Assembly: GCA_013140695.1 (NCBI GenBank) | Contig: JABFSI010000143.1 | Location: forward strand, 1-33,810 | Reading direction: 5' to 3' | DNA length: 33,810 nucleotides | From: Sideroxydans sp. | GTDB taxonomy: Bacteria > Pseudomonadota > Gammaproteobacteria > Burkholderiales > Gallionellaceae | Shown here: in pieces, positions 1 through 8,067 of the stretch | Numbering within the stretch: position 1 is the stretch's first letter | Layout of the letters: every line of letters starts with the position of its first letter | Made by a program: the position numbers and the translations under genes | The notes under the pieces: model-generated | The model's database searches: none | Seen by the model: only the letters and a program-made list of their open reading frames with translations | What the model was told of the DNA's origin: nothing

Positions 1-156
1 GCCTTCGGCTTACTCACCACGAACGGGTCGCGATATGCCTTCGGCTTACTGTGCGTGCGCTGTCGGAGCCGCCTCGTCAGGTTCAGGACAGGCTTCAGCC
101 CCATACAGCCACGGCCTACTCCTTGCGGGTACACCACGAACGGGAAGAGGTAAAAG
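1..156. repeat. Intergenic repeat cluster (no gene seen)
   Basis: No credible gene is seen here. GCCTTCGGCTTACT occurs at 1-14 and again at 37-50. CACCACGAACGGG occurs at 15-27 and again at 132-144. Between them lies a CAGGTTCAGGACAGGCTTCAG segment. Read on the minus strand, the pieces (CCCGTTCGTGGTG, then AGCCTGTCCTGAACC) resemble the 'GTTCGTGGTGAGCCTGTCGAA' type of interspersed repeat common in proteobacterial intergenic DNA. That resemblance is from memory. The block sits downstream of orn and may extend past the left edge of the window. Confidence 0.55.
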
Positions 157-702
157 TTACAGCTTCAAAAAATTATCGCGGTAGTGTTTCATCTCGGCGA
201 TGGACTCGTAAATATCCGCCAGCGCTTCGTGTTTGCCATGCTTCTTCAATGCACTCGCCACTTCGGGCTTCCAGCGTTTTGCGAGTTCTTTGAGTGTGCT
301 CACATCCAGATTGCGATAGTGGAAATAGTCTTCCAATTTAGGCATCCAGCGCGCCATGAAACGACGATCTTGGCAAATGGAATTGCCGCAGATAGGCGAG
401 GTGCGAATGGGTACATGCAGCTTCATAAATTCAATCATCTGCGCTTCCACAGCGGCCTCATCGAGGGTGGATGCTTTCACGCGCTCAATCAAACCCGATT
501 TGCCGTGCGTGGACTTATTCCAGTTATCCATGCCGTCAAGCACCGCATCGGATTGATGCACCACCAGCGTGGGGGCTTCTGCCACGGTATTAAGGTCGCC
601 ATCGGTAATCACCATGGCCACTTCGATAATACGGTCTGTATCGGGAAGGAGTCCGGTCATTTCCATGTCGACCCAGACAAGGTAGTTTTGATTTTGTGCC
701 AT
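157..702 (-). CDS. orn: Oligoribonuclease
   Basis: This 3'-to-5' exoribonuclease degrades 2-5 nt RNA oligomers, the last step of mRNA turnover, and also pGpG from cyclic di-GMP breakdown. The 181-aa length is normal for the family. The DEDDh catalytic set is complete: D12 and E14 in WVDMEMTG, D112 in the CQDRR segment, and H158 with D163 in KHEALADI. The ATG at 702 is followed by the conserved [12 protein letters not shown] start. It is divergent from the M48 protease gene. A CACAAT-GCGCGCCTT stretch at 729-743 on the minus strand could be its -10 region. The window also holds a GGDEF-EAL protein, which fits a pGpG-clearing role, but that link is inference. Confidence 0.97.
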   Translation of the reverse strand: MAQNQNYLVWVDMEMTGLLPDTDRIIEVAMVITDGDLNTVAEAPTLVVHQSDAVLDGMDNWNKSTHGKSGLIERVKASTLDEAAVEAQMIEFMKLHVPIRTSPICGNSICQDRRFMARWMPKLEDYFHYRNLDVSTLKELAKRWKPEVASALKKHGKHEALADIYESIAEMKHYRDNFLKL

Positions 703-781
703 AATTCGCGCGCTTTTTTAAGTTAAATAAGGCGCGCATTGTGGCACAGCCGCCCCTCTTCAATCCATTCTCACTTCACTT

Positions 782-2038
782 ATGACCGCATCGCAATTCT
801 CTGCTTTATTTGTTGCCGCACTCCTCTCCAATGCCCTCATTAAATTATGGCTGGCATATCGCCAATTGCAGCACGTGGCGGAAAATCGCGCCGAAGTGCC
901 GCGCGCTTTTCTTGAGCAAATCAGTATTGGCGCGCATCACAAGGCAGCGGATTACACCAGCACCCTGGTGCGTTTTAGCGCACTTACCGTGTTCATCGAC
1001 ACCGCGCTGTTGTTGATTTTTACCGTAGGCGGCGGCATTCAATACTTAAGCGATTTCACATCCACCCTATTCAGCAGCACTTTGCTACAAGGCGCACTGG
1101 TGATTGTGCTGGTGCTCGTTTTGCAATCACTGCTGGAGATGCCTTTCGACTTGTATCGCACCTTCAACATCGAAGCGCGCTTCGGCTTCAACAAGATGAC
1201 CCTTAAGTTGTATGTGCTCGACGCCGTGAAGGGGGTGTTGCTGGGCGCAGTGCTGGGGCTGCCCTTGTTGTTCGGCGTGCTATGGCTGATGCAGAGCATG
1301 GGCGACCTATGGTGGCTGTATGTCTGGGGTGTGTGGGTCACCTTCAATCTGCTGTTGCTGTTTATCTTCCCCACCTACATTGCGCCGCTGTTCAACAAAT
1401 TTGAACCGTTGCAAGACGAAGCTCAAAAATCTCGCATCGAGGCACTGCTGGCACGCTGTGGATTTGAATCGAGCGGCTTATTCGTGATGGACGGCAGCAA
1501 ACGTAGCTCACATGGCAACGCCTATTTCACGGGCTTTGGCAAAAGCAAACGCATTGTGTTCTTTGACACCTTGTTACAACGTCTATCGCCCAGTGAAGTG
1601 GATGCCGTGCTGGCGCATGAACTAGGCCACTTCAAACATCGTCACGTCATCAAACGCATCGCCTTTACCTTCGCCATCAGCTTGGGGTTCTTGTGGGCGT
1701 TGGCGCAACTGCTGCATGCCGACTGGTTTTATGCTGGACTAGGCGTAACAACTCAATCCACCGCGATTGCGCTGCTGTTGTTTTTTATGGCGCTGCCTGT
1801 GTTCACTTTTATGTTGCAACCGCTGGCCGCTGCCTATTCGCGCAAACATGAATTCGAGGCGGATGCCTACGCCGCACAACAAACTGATGCCCAAGAGTTG
1901 GTGAACGCACTGGTCAAGCTATACCAAGACAATGCCAAGACGCTAACGCCCGATCCGCTTTACGCCACCTTCTACGAATCGCATCCACCCGCACCGATGC
2001 GCATCGCCCATCTACAAAAATTAGGAGCACGCACATGA
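782..2038 (+). CDS. M48 family (Ste24/CAAX protease-like) membrane metalloprotease
   Basis: This is a 418-aa zinc metallopeptidase of the Ste24/CAAX-prenyl-protease-1 type, embedded in the inner membrane. The zinc motif HELGH lies at residues 279-283. The third ligand is the Glu in SRKHEFEADAYA (353-364, probably E357). Several hydrophobic segments precede and follow the motif (about 5-25, 65-85, 102-118, 150-170, 178-198, 293-312, 328-346). The N-terminal Peptidase_M48_N region is present, so the protein is full length. Bacterial homologues are thought to take part in membrane protein quality control. Its stop overlaps the next start (ATGA), so it is translationally coupled to the cytochrome gene. 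The substrate is unknown. Confidence 0.92.
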   Translation: MTASQFSALFVAALLSNALIKLWLAYRQLQHVAENRAEVPRAFLEQISIGAHHKAADYTSTLVRFSALTVFIDTALLLIFTVGGGIQYLSDFTSTLFSSTLLQGALVIVLVLVLQSLLEMPFDLYRTFNIEARFGFNKMTLKLYVLDAVKGVLLGAVLGLPLLFGVLWLMQSMGDLWWLYVWGVWVTFNLLLLFIFPTYIAPLFNKFEPLQDEAQKSRIEALLARCGFESSGLFVMDGSKRSSHGNAYFTGFGKSKRIVFFDTLLQRLSPSEVDAVLAHELGHFKHRHVIKRIAFTFAISLGFLWALAQLLHADWFYAGLGVTTQSTAIALLLFFMALPVFTFMLQPLAAAYSRKHEFEADAYAAQQTDAQELVNALVKLYQDNAKTLTPDPLYATFYESHPPAPMRIAHLQKLGART

Positions 2039-2340
2039 AAAAAACGCTGTTCGCTTTGTTGTTCATTTCCAGCGCGGTACACGCCGTCCCGTTCGCCAAG
2101 GGACATGCCGATAACGGTAAAAAATTATTCACCCAATATGATTGCAGCAGCTGCCACGAAGGCAAAGTGGGCGGCGACGGCAGCGCCATCTTCACGCGAC
2201 CTAATCATAAAGTGCGCAGCGCTGACGACCTCATTCCACAAATTAAATTTTGCTCGGGCATGGTGGGGGCGAATCTGACTGCACAAGAAGAACAAGACCT
2301 AGCCGCGCATCTGAATCAGCGCTACTACAAATTCAAGTGA
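2035..2340 (+). CDS. Small periplasmic c-type cytochrome
   Basis: This is a 101-aa single-heme cytochrome c. A signal peptide (MKKTLFALLFISSAVHA, cut near residue 17) precedes the heme-binding CSSCH at 37-41. M76 in CSGMVGANLT is the likely distal ligand. It would be exported and matured in the periplasm as a small electron carrier. The gene starts with ATGA overlap to the M48 protease and has AGGAG at 2023-2027. The downstream GTGA overlap with rsgA means three functionally unrelated genes share one transcript. The donor and acceptor cannot be told from the sequence. Confidence 0.9.
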   Translation: MKKTLFALLFISSAVHAVPFAKGHADNGKKLFTQYDCSSCHEGKVGGDGSAIFTRPNHKVRSADDLIPQIKFCSGMVGANLTAQEEQDLAAHLNQRYYKFK

Positions 2341-3206
2341 GCGCCACCCTCTCCGGCCTCGTCATCGCCGCCTTTGGACGACGCTATTTGGCCGAGCTAC
2401 CTGATGGTGAAATCATCGAGTGTGTGCCGCGCGGCAAGAAGAGCGAAGTCGCTTGTGGCGATACCGTCGAAATCACGCGCACCAGCCCTAACCAAGGCGT
2501 GATTGAACGCATCGCCCCCCGTACCACCCTGCTCTATCGTTCAGATGAATTTAAGCAAAAACTCATCGCCGCCAACGTCACACAACTCATCGTAGTGGTC
2601 GCCAGTGAACCTTCGTTTAATGATGAATTAGTCGCGCGCTGTTTGCTGGCGGGACATCATCAAGGCCTCAACATTCTCATCGTGCTCAACAAATGCGAAT
2701 TGCCGCAGATAGCCGCCGCACGCACGCAACTTGCGCCCTACGTAAAAATTGGCTATCGCGTTCTAGAGCTATCCGCGAAACAAGATGTCGCGCCCCTGCT
2801 GCCTTTCATACAAGGCCAAACCAGCGTGTTAGTGGGGCAATCAGGCATGGGTAAATCGACGTTACTGAATGCCCTCATCCCCGAAGCACACGCCGCCACC
2901 CGCGAAATTTCCACCGTACTCGACAGCGGCAAACACACCACCACGCATGCCAAGCTGTACCACTTGAACGCAAACAGTCACCTCATCGACTGCCCCGGTG
3001 TGCAATTATTTGGGCTGCATCATTTAGATTTTGCGGCGATGGAAAGAAGCTTCCCGGAATTTTTACCCTACCTCGGCGAGTGTCGCTTCGCCAATTGCAG
3101 CCACTCCCACGAACCCAACTGCGCCATTCTAAAAGCCACCGCCGAAGGCAAAATTGACGAACGTCGATTGAAATTGTTTCAGCAGATTACGACTTCCATC
3201 AAATAG
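2337..3206 (+). CDS. rsgA: Small ribosomal subunit biogenesis GTPase RsgA
   Basis: This circularly permuted GTPase acts late in 30S subunit assembly. The motif order G4-G1-G3 is as expected: NKCE (118-121), GQSGMGKST (167-175), DCPG (218-221). The C-terminal zinc knuckle is complete: C249, C254, H256 and C262, spaced C-x4-C-x-H-x5-C. I chose the GTG at 2337, in GTGA overlap with the cytochrome stop. It gives 289 aa, and the OB-fold begins at once (LSGLVIAAFGRRYLAEL). The upstream in-frame ATG at 2250 would add residues that merely read through the cytochrome gene in another frame. Confidence 0.95.
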   Translation: MSATLSGLVIAAFGRRYLAELPDGEIIECVPRGKKSEVACGDTVEITRTSPNQGVIERIAPRTTLLYRSDEFKQKLIAANVTQLIVVVASEPSFNDELVARCLLAGHHQGLNILIVLNKCELPQIAAARTQLAPYVKIGYRVLELSAKQDVAPLLPFIQGQTSVLVGQSGMGKSTLLNALIPEAHAATREISTVLDSGKHTTTHAKLYHLNANSHLIDCPGVQLFGLHHLDFAAMERSFPEFLPYLGECRFANCSHSHEPNCAILKATAEGKIDERRLKLFQQITTSIK

Positions 3207-3323
3207 CACTGGGGCAATAAACCCGTGTCAGGCATTAAATTTTAGCGTTGCTGACGGAACTATAGTTGAGCGTTTCACTCTGGGTATGCGGCGCGTGCCA
3301 TTAAATTTAATTTGGAGTGAATC

Positions 3324-3635
3324 ATGCTTTCTAATCTCGCAGTAGCCCTCTTTGCTTTGGGCACCTTGGTATCAATGAACGCTTATGCCAGTACTGAAAT
3401 AGAAGACAAAAAACGTCGCGTTGCATCACGCAGCAATCCTGTTACTTTTGATTCCATTGTCGACATTCATGCCTCTTCCCTTATCACAGCCCATCCCACA
3501 CGCTGGATCAGCGCGGCTGAAGCGGTCACTCAATTAGAAAAGCTGCGTATTGAAGGTGAAGCGAGAGAGCGCCATCTACGCGCATGGCATGCATCCAAAG
3601 GCCGCGTATTTCCAGAAAGATTTGCCGGAGATTGA
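3324..3635 (+). CDS. Small secreted protein of unknown function
   Basis: I do not recognise this 103-aa protein. A clear signal peptide (about residues 1-23, ending in MNAYA) is followed by a short mature part rich in Lys, Arg and Glu. Its C-terminal half looks helical and amphipathic (AAEAVTQLEKLRIEGEAR). There is no cysteine and no second membrane segment, so a soluble periplasmic or secreted product is likely. GGAGTGA at 3314-3320 is a plausible ribosome-binding site, and a strong hairpin terminator follows, so the gene appears to be its own transcription unit. It may be lineage-specific. Confidence 0.7.
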   Translation: MLSNLAVALFALGTLVSMNAYASTEIEDKKRRVASRSNPVTFDSIVDIHASSLITAHPTRWISAAEAVTQLEKLRIEGEARERHLRAWHASKGRVFPERFAGD

Positions 3636-3678
3636 GCCACACCTATTGATAGGTGTTTGCTAAATCAGCACTGCCAAT

Positions 3679-3704
3679 AAAAAGAGACCCGAAGGTCTCT
3701 TTTT
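3679..3704. terminator. Bidirectional intrinsic terminator
   Basis: AAAAAGAGACC and GGTCTCTTTTT form a perfect 11-bp stem with a CGAA tetraloop. A-rich and T-rich flanks allow it to work in both directions. It lies between the convergent small secreted-protein gene and the CobD/CbiB-like gene. Confidence 0.9.
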
Positions 3705-3725
3705 ATATATGGGTCATTCCACACG

Positions 3726-4661
3726 TCACCCCAATAAATGCGCCACTGTCAGCATCAACAAAATGATGAGTTGGAACACTAGAGCGCGCCACACCAGGCC
3801 AATCGCGCTTTGCATATAGTCGGCGTCGGCATCATCACCGCTACCCATTTCGGGACGAAATATAGGTGCGTGATCGAGGACAATGGTTTGCCCTAACTTC
3901 ACCCCCAGCGCGCCTGCGCCGCTACTGATGAGGATGCCTTCTTCTGCATCGCTCCAAGTTGAGGCTTGGTTGCGCCAACAGTAGGCGGTGTCTTCAAAAT
4001 TACCAACAATGGCGAAGGTGCTTGCGGTGAGGCGTATCGGCAACCACTCCATCACGTAATACGCCTGCCGTGAAAATTCGCCGAACTCACCCAACTCGGT
4101 CGTGCCTTGCATGCCCCAGCGTGCGTTCAAGAAAGTGGCCAAGCGATACACGATGGCCCCTATTGGCCCCATGCCAAGCAGCATAAAAATAACGAACCAG
4201 AACACGACACCAAACACCTTGCGATGCGAAGCCAGCAATGCCTGTTCGATGGTGACACGTGCGACTTCTTCGCCACTCAATTCACGGCAAGATTTGCCAC
4301 TCCACGCGCTTAACAAATCACGCGCTTTATCTAATTCGTTATCGCGCAATGCTTTGTGAATGTCAGTGAAGTAGTGGCTGAACTGACGGAAGCCCATGGT
4401 GAGGTACAACACCAATACGCTGAACGCCCAAGCGAAGATAGGATTCGCGCCGACTAATATCCAGTGGATGCCCGCTACCAGCAACACAGGCGCCGCAATA
4501 GCAAGCATCCAAGCAATGCGTCCATGCTTATGTTCACCCGCATTAAAGTTTCGCTGAAAAAAATCCGCGTAACTATTCAGCCAAGTGAACAGATATTTGC
4601 GCGTTGCAAGCGGATGGACTTGTTCTAACAGTAAGGCGGCAATTAAAGAGAGCAGGCTCAT
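3726..4661 (-). CDS. CobD/CbiB-family (AmpE-like) membrane protein
   Basis: This is a 311-aa integral membrane protein related to CobD/CbiB, the adenosylcobinamide-phosphate synthase that attaches the aminopropanol arm of cobalamin. I infer this from the overall pattern MSLLSLIAALLLEQVHPL, a short loop, YFTDIHKALRDNELDKARDLL and GEEVARVTIEQALL. Hydrophobic segments lie near 1-15, 50-70, 75-90, 150-180 and 290-310. The usual ENTSDGVVAPLFW-type segment is replaced by ASHRKVFGVVFWFVIF, so catalysis as a true CobD is doubtful. No other cobalamin gene is near. I took the start at 4661 rather than the longer form from 4709, because the family begins with this hydrophobic helix. Confidence 0.75.
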   Translation of the reverse strand: MSLLSLIAALLLEQVHPLATRKYLFTWLNSYADFFQRNFNAGEHKHGRIAWMLAIAAPVLLVAGIHWILVGANPIFAWAFSVLVLYLTMGFRQFSHYFTDIHKALRDNELDKARDLLSAWSGKSCRELSGEEVARVTIEQALLASHRKVFGVVFWFVIFMLLGMGPIGAIVYRLATFLNARWGMQGTTELGEFGEFSRQAYYVMEWLPIRLTASTFAIVGNFEDTAYCWRNQASTWSDAEEGILISSGAGALGVKLGQTIVLDHAPIFRPEMGSGDDADADYMQSAIGLVWRALVFQLIILLMLTVAHLLG

Positions 4662-4773
4662 GGCTTCAAAGGGACATCGACGGGATGGGAGAAAGATACC
4701 ACAGGCCAATCAAAGGAAGCCAATGGCACGTGTGCTGTCGGGATTACTTTAATAACGCCTTTGGGGGAGTGCG

Positions 4774-4852
4774 ATTCATCGCGCGATGGCCGTTTTGGCG
4801 ATACTCATCGTGCGATGTCTATTTTGACGAGACTCATCGCCCGATGAATCGG
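4774..4852. repeat. Three dyad repeats at exact 29-bp spacing
   Basis: Units start at 4774, 4803 and 4832. Each carries a TCATCG-NN-CGATG dyad (centres CG, TG, CC), and the third is fully palindromic as TCATCGCCCGATGA. The linkers of the first two units are also alike (TTTTGGCGAT and TTTTGACGAG). The array lies in the 241-bp gap (4662-4902) between cysN and the CobD/CbiB-like gene, downstream of cysN and upstream of the latter. I see no gene in the gap. A repeated operator for the CobD/CbiB-like gene, or a decaying tandem repeat, are both possible. Confidence 0.75.
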
Positions 4853-4902
4853 CCTCCTACAAAATTCACCCGCCTCTTTGTCAAAAGCAGAGCGGGGAAA
4901 AT

Positions 4903-6156
4903 CTACGCAATCATGCCCGCCGCAACTGTGTTGTTGGTTGCTTCATCAATCACAATGAAACTGCCCGTCGCGCGGTCTGTGGTGTAGCTATCGAACACCA
5001 AGGGTTGCTGGATCTTGAGTGAGACGCGCACGATGTCGTTCATATTGACCGCTGGGTTGGCATGTTTCTCCAAGGTGTTCACATCCACGCGATAGTCGAT
5101 ACTGGAGAACAGACACTTCGCCGTGCGGGTGGTGTGTTTAACGAGGTATTTGCGGTTCTTGTCCAGTGGCGCTTCCGACAACCAGCACATCATGGCTTCA
5201 AATGCCTTCTCAACTTTAGGTGGGTTCGCACTCGCTTTGACGAACATATCGCCGCGCGAGATATCGATCTCGTCTGCCAAGGTGATGGTGACGGATTGTG
5301 GTGCGAAAGCAGTCTGCAGCTTGCCGTCGTAAGTGACGATCTCTTTGACTTTGGTGCTACGGCCCGATGGCAGGATGGTGACTTCATCGCCCACCGATAC
5401 CTCACCCGCTTCGATACGCCCCGCAAAACCACGGAAGTCGTGATGCTCTTCGCTCTGCGGACGGCACACCCACTGCACAGGGAAGCGGAAGTCTGTGGTG
5501 TTCACATCGTGGTCAATCTCGACCTTCTCCAGAAGTTCGAGCAATGCAGGACCTTTGTACCAAGCCAGATTATCTCCACGATCGACGACCATATCGCCGA
5601 CCAAGGCGGACATCGGGATGCAGGTCACGTCATGTAGATTCAGTTGTGCAGCGAATGCCTTGTACTCGGCAACGATCTCGTCGAAGCGTGCTTGCGAGTA
5701 GTCCACCATGTCCATCTTGTTCACGGCCAACACGATGTGCGGCACGCCGACCAGACTAGCGAGATAGGTGTGGCGACGCGTCTGCGTCAGCACCCCTCTG
5801 CGTGCATCGATAAGGATGACCACAAGGTTGGCAGTGGAAGCCGCTGTCACCATGTTGCGGGTGTATTGCTCATGACCGGGTGTGTCGCCGATGATGAATT
5901 TGCGCTTGGGCGTGGCGAAGTAGCGATAGGCTACGTCGATGGTGATGCCCTGCTCGCGCTCGGCTTGCAGACCATCCGTCAACAAAGACAGATCGACCGC
6001 CCCCATGCCGCGCTTCTCGCTGGTTTTGGAGATGGCCGAGAACTGGTCTTCGAAGATGGACTTCGAGTCGTGCAGCAAACGTCCGATGAGTGTGCTCTTG
6101 CCGTCATCGACAGAGCCTGCGGTGATAAAACGAAGTAGTTGTGTGGTGGTGTTCAT
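4903..6156 (-). CDS. cysN: Sulfate adenylyltransferase subunit 1 (GTPase)
   Basis: CysN hydrolyses GTP to drive ATP sulfurylase, which forms APS from sulfate and ATP together with CysD. The EF-Tu-like G motifs are intact: GSVDDGKST (14-22), DTPGH (91-95) and NKMD (146-149). The 417-aa length lacks any C-terminal APS-kinase (CysC) fusion, which fits an APS-reducing pathway. A GAGGAA ribosome-binding site stands 6 bases before the ATG. It follows cysD on the same strand after a 140-bp gap filled by an inverted repeat element. Confidence 0.97.
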   Translation of the reverse strand: MNTTTQLLRFITAGSVDDGKSTLIGRLLHDSKSIFEDQFSAISKTSEKRGMGAVDLSLLTDGLQAEREQGITIDVAYRYFATPKRKFIIGDTPGHEQYTRNMVTAASTANLVVILIDARRGVLTQTRRHTYLASLVGVPHIVLAVNKMDMVDYSQARFDEIVAEYKAFAAQLNLHDVTCIPMSALVGDMVVDRGDNLAWYKGPALLELLEKVEIDHDVNTTDFRFPVQWVCRPQSEEHHDFRGFAGRIEAGEVSVGDEVTILPSGRSTKVKEIVTYDGKLQTAFAPQSVTITLADEIDISRGDMFVKASANPPKVEKAFEAMMCWLSEAPLDKNRKYLVKHTTRTAKCLFSSIDYRVDVNTLEKHANPAVNMNDIVRVSLKIQQPLVFDSYTTDRATGSFIVIDEATNNTVAAGMIA

Positions 6157-6182
6157 GTTTATTCCTCAAATCTTTCAGCTTC

Positions 6183-6293
6183 GTCATTCCGGCGTAGACC
6201 GGAATCCAGCGGTTTTATTCAATATGCTTTTGGCGTTGCCCCGCTGCGCGGGAAATTGTTTTCTTGCAGGATTCCGGCCTGCGCCGGAATAAC
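6183..6293. repeat. Inverted repeat element between cysD and cysN
   Basis: The left arm begins GTCATTCCGGCGTAGACCGG and the right arm ends with ATTCCGGCCTGCGCCGGAAT (6271-6290). Each arm is itself an ATTCCG-N8-CGGAAT palindrome. It belongs to the same family as the elements at 26266-26347 and 30824-30851. It would be transcribed within the cysDN message and could fold into a long hairpin that affects cysN expression. Confidence 0.85.
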
Positions 6294-6296
6294 GGT

Positions 6297-7202
6297 TCAG
6301 AAGTAACCTTCCTTTTTGCGTAACTCCATCGACGCGTCCGAGGTCTGATCGTCCATGCGCGTCGCGCCGCGTTCGGTGATGCGGGTGCTGGCGGTCTCTT
6401 CGATAATTTCATCCACGGTGCGTGCATTAGATTCCACTGGCGCGGTACATGTCACATCGCCCACGGTGCGGAAGCGCACGGTGACCACTTCCACTTTCTC
6501 ACCAGGTTTGGGTTGAACCAAATCCGAAATCGGCACTAGCATTCCATTGCGACGAATCACTTCGCGTTCATGCGCGTAGTAAATGCTCGGGATGTAAAGT
6601 TTTTCGCGCCCGATGTATTGCCAGATATCCATCTCGGTCCAGTTGCTGATGGGGAACACACGGATGTTCTCGCCGTTATGCACGCGGGTGTTGTAGGTGT
6701 CCCACAACTCTGGGCGTTGATTTTTAGGGTCCCACTGACCGAACTCATCGCGGAAGGAGAAGATGCGTTCCTTGGCACGTGCCTTTTCTTCATCGCGGCG
6801 GGCACCGCCCATGCAGGCATCGAATCCAAACTCGGCGATGGTCTCTAGCAAGGTCACGGATTGGAAGGGGTTGCGCGGTTTGCTCTCGTCTTTGATGACG
6901 ATGGTGCCGCGCTTGATGGAGCCTTCCAACGAACGCACGATGAGGCGCTCTCCCAAGTCGGCTGCTAATTTATCGCGTGTCGCAATCACTTCTGGAAAGT
7001 TATGCTCGGTGTCAATGTGTACCAGCGGGAACGGGAATTTCGCTGGGCGAAATGCCTTCTCTGCTAAACGCAACATGACAATGGAGTCTTTACCGCCCGA
7101 GAACAGCAAAGCTGGATTTTTACATTCCGCCGCGACCTCGCGCATGATGTGGATGGATTCGCTTTCGAGTACATCCAAATGGGATAGGGTGTGTATGCTC
7201 AT
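6297..7202 (-). CDS. cysD: Sulfate adenylyltransferase subunit 2
   Basis: CysD is the catalytic ATP sulfurylase subunit of the CysDN complex and activates sulfate to APS. It is a PP-loop ATP pyrophosphatase: SGGKDS at 35-40 follows NPALLF, and the family's KRGT and GGARRDEEKAR segments are present. The 301-aa length is typical. The ATG at 7202 is preceded by an AGAGAG stretch. It is separated from cysH by a terminator, so cysD-cysN probably have their own promoter in the gap 7203-7349. I see no clear -35/-10 pair there. Confidence 0.97.
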   Translation of the reverse strand: MSIHTLSHLDVLESESIHIMREVAAECKNPALLFSGGKDSIVMLRLAEKAFRPAKFPFPLVHIDTEHNFPEVIATRDKLAADLGERLIVRSLEGSIKRGTIVIKDESKPRNPFQSVTLLETIAEFGFDACMGGARRDEEKARAKERIFSFRDEFGQWDPKNQRPELWDTYNTRVHNGENIRVFPISNWTEMDIWQYIGREKLYIPSIYYAHEREVIRRNGMLVPISDLVQPKPGEKVEVVTVRFRTVGDVTCTAPVESNARTVDEIIEETASTRITERGATRMDDQTSDASMELRKKEGYF

Positions 7203-7349
7203 TATTTATCTCTCTAACTGTGTAATTATTTTGCGACGAACTTCAATATCGAACTTTTGCCAACTTGCAGACCGCATTATTTATTCAGCTTCAGTTTTGG
7301 CTTCGACTAACGCCGCGCTTCGCACGACATAAGTCTTTGCCGAAACCCA

Positions 7350-7375
7350 GAAAAGAAACGGGCTACGCCCGTTTC
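7350..7375 (-). terminator. Intrinsic terminator overlapping the end of cysH
   Basis: On the minus strand, GAAACGGGC and GCCCGTTTC pair perfectly (9 bp) around a GTA loop and are followed by TTTTC. The stem includes the last cysH codons, and the TAG stop falls in the loop and descending arm. The hairpin should end the cysI-DUF934-cysH transcript before cysD. Confidence 0.8.
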
Positions 7376-8067
7376 GGAATGCGGCTTGCCACATGCAATC
7401 CACATTCCTTGTTCTCTAGGTTTTCCCACCACCAACGTCCGGCGCGGATATCTTCACCAGGAGTGATGGCACGCGTACATGGCGCACAACCGATGCTGGG
7501 GTAGAACTGATCGTGGAGCGCATTATACGGAACGTCGTTCGCTTTGATGTATTCCCATACTTCCGCGTCCGTCCAATCCAGCAAGGGGTTGAACTTCTGC
7601 AAGCCATGATCCACATCGAACGACGACACTTCCAAACTGCCGCGCGTCACTGCTTGTTCACGCCGCATGCCGGTGATCCATGCCTTCTTGCCTGCCAAAG
7701 CACGTTTCAACGGTTGAACCTTGCGCACATTGCAGCAGGCTTTGCGATTTTCCACACTGTCGTAAAAGCCGTTCACACCGTGCTGCGCCACATACGTTTC
7801 GACTTGCGTCGCGTCGGGGTAGAACACCTGCAGGGGCACGCTATAACGTTCGCGCACCTTTTGTATCAAGTCGTAGGTCTCTTGCGGCAGACGCCCTGTA
7901 TCTAGGCTGAATAGGCTGATGTCGGGTTGATTCTTGGCGATGAGGTCGGTCAGCACCATGTCCTCTGCGCCTAAGCTGTTGGCGAACGTCACTGGGGCGA
8001 ACTCACGCGCAGCCTGTTGCAACACGGCGATGGTCTGTGCGATCTTGGTTTGCATGTCACTCATCAT
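7363..8067 (-). CDS. cysH: Adenylylsulfate (APS) reductase, 4Fe-4S type
   Basis: The protein reduces APS to sulfite and AMP, using thioredoxin as donor. It has the cysteine set of the 4Fe-4S bacterial APS reductases: C111-C112 and C194-x2-C197, with numbering from the ATG at 8067. The catalytic C222 sits in the C-terminal ECGLH. PAPS reductases of the E. coli type lack the first four cysteines, so this enzyme should act on APS, which agrees with no cysC being seen. AGGAG lies just upstream, and a second ATG at 8064 would give the better spacing. The start overlaps the DUF934 stop (TGATG). A thioredoxin gene lies 20 kb away. Confidence 0.95.
   Translation of the reverse strand: MMSDMQTKIAQTIAVLQQAAREFAPVTFANSLGAEDMVLTDLIAKNQPDISLFSLDTGRLPQETYDLIQKVRERYSVPLQVFYPDATQVETYVAQHGVNGFYDSVENRKACCNVRKVQPLKRALAGKKAWITGMRREQAVTRGSLEVSSFDVDHGLQKFNPLLDWTDAEVWEYIKANDVPYNALHDQFYPSIGCAPCTRAITPGEDIRAGRWWWENLENKECGLHVASRIPKRA

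Noticed and set aside
4774..4852. Possible mini CRISPR because of 29-bp periodicity
   Set aside because: There are only three units, the linkers are alike rather than unique, and no cas gene is in the window.
5062..6138. Several long plus-strand open frames opposite cysN
   Set aside because: They are antisense to a complete, motif-bearing cysN.
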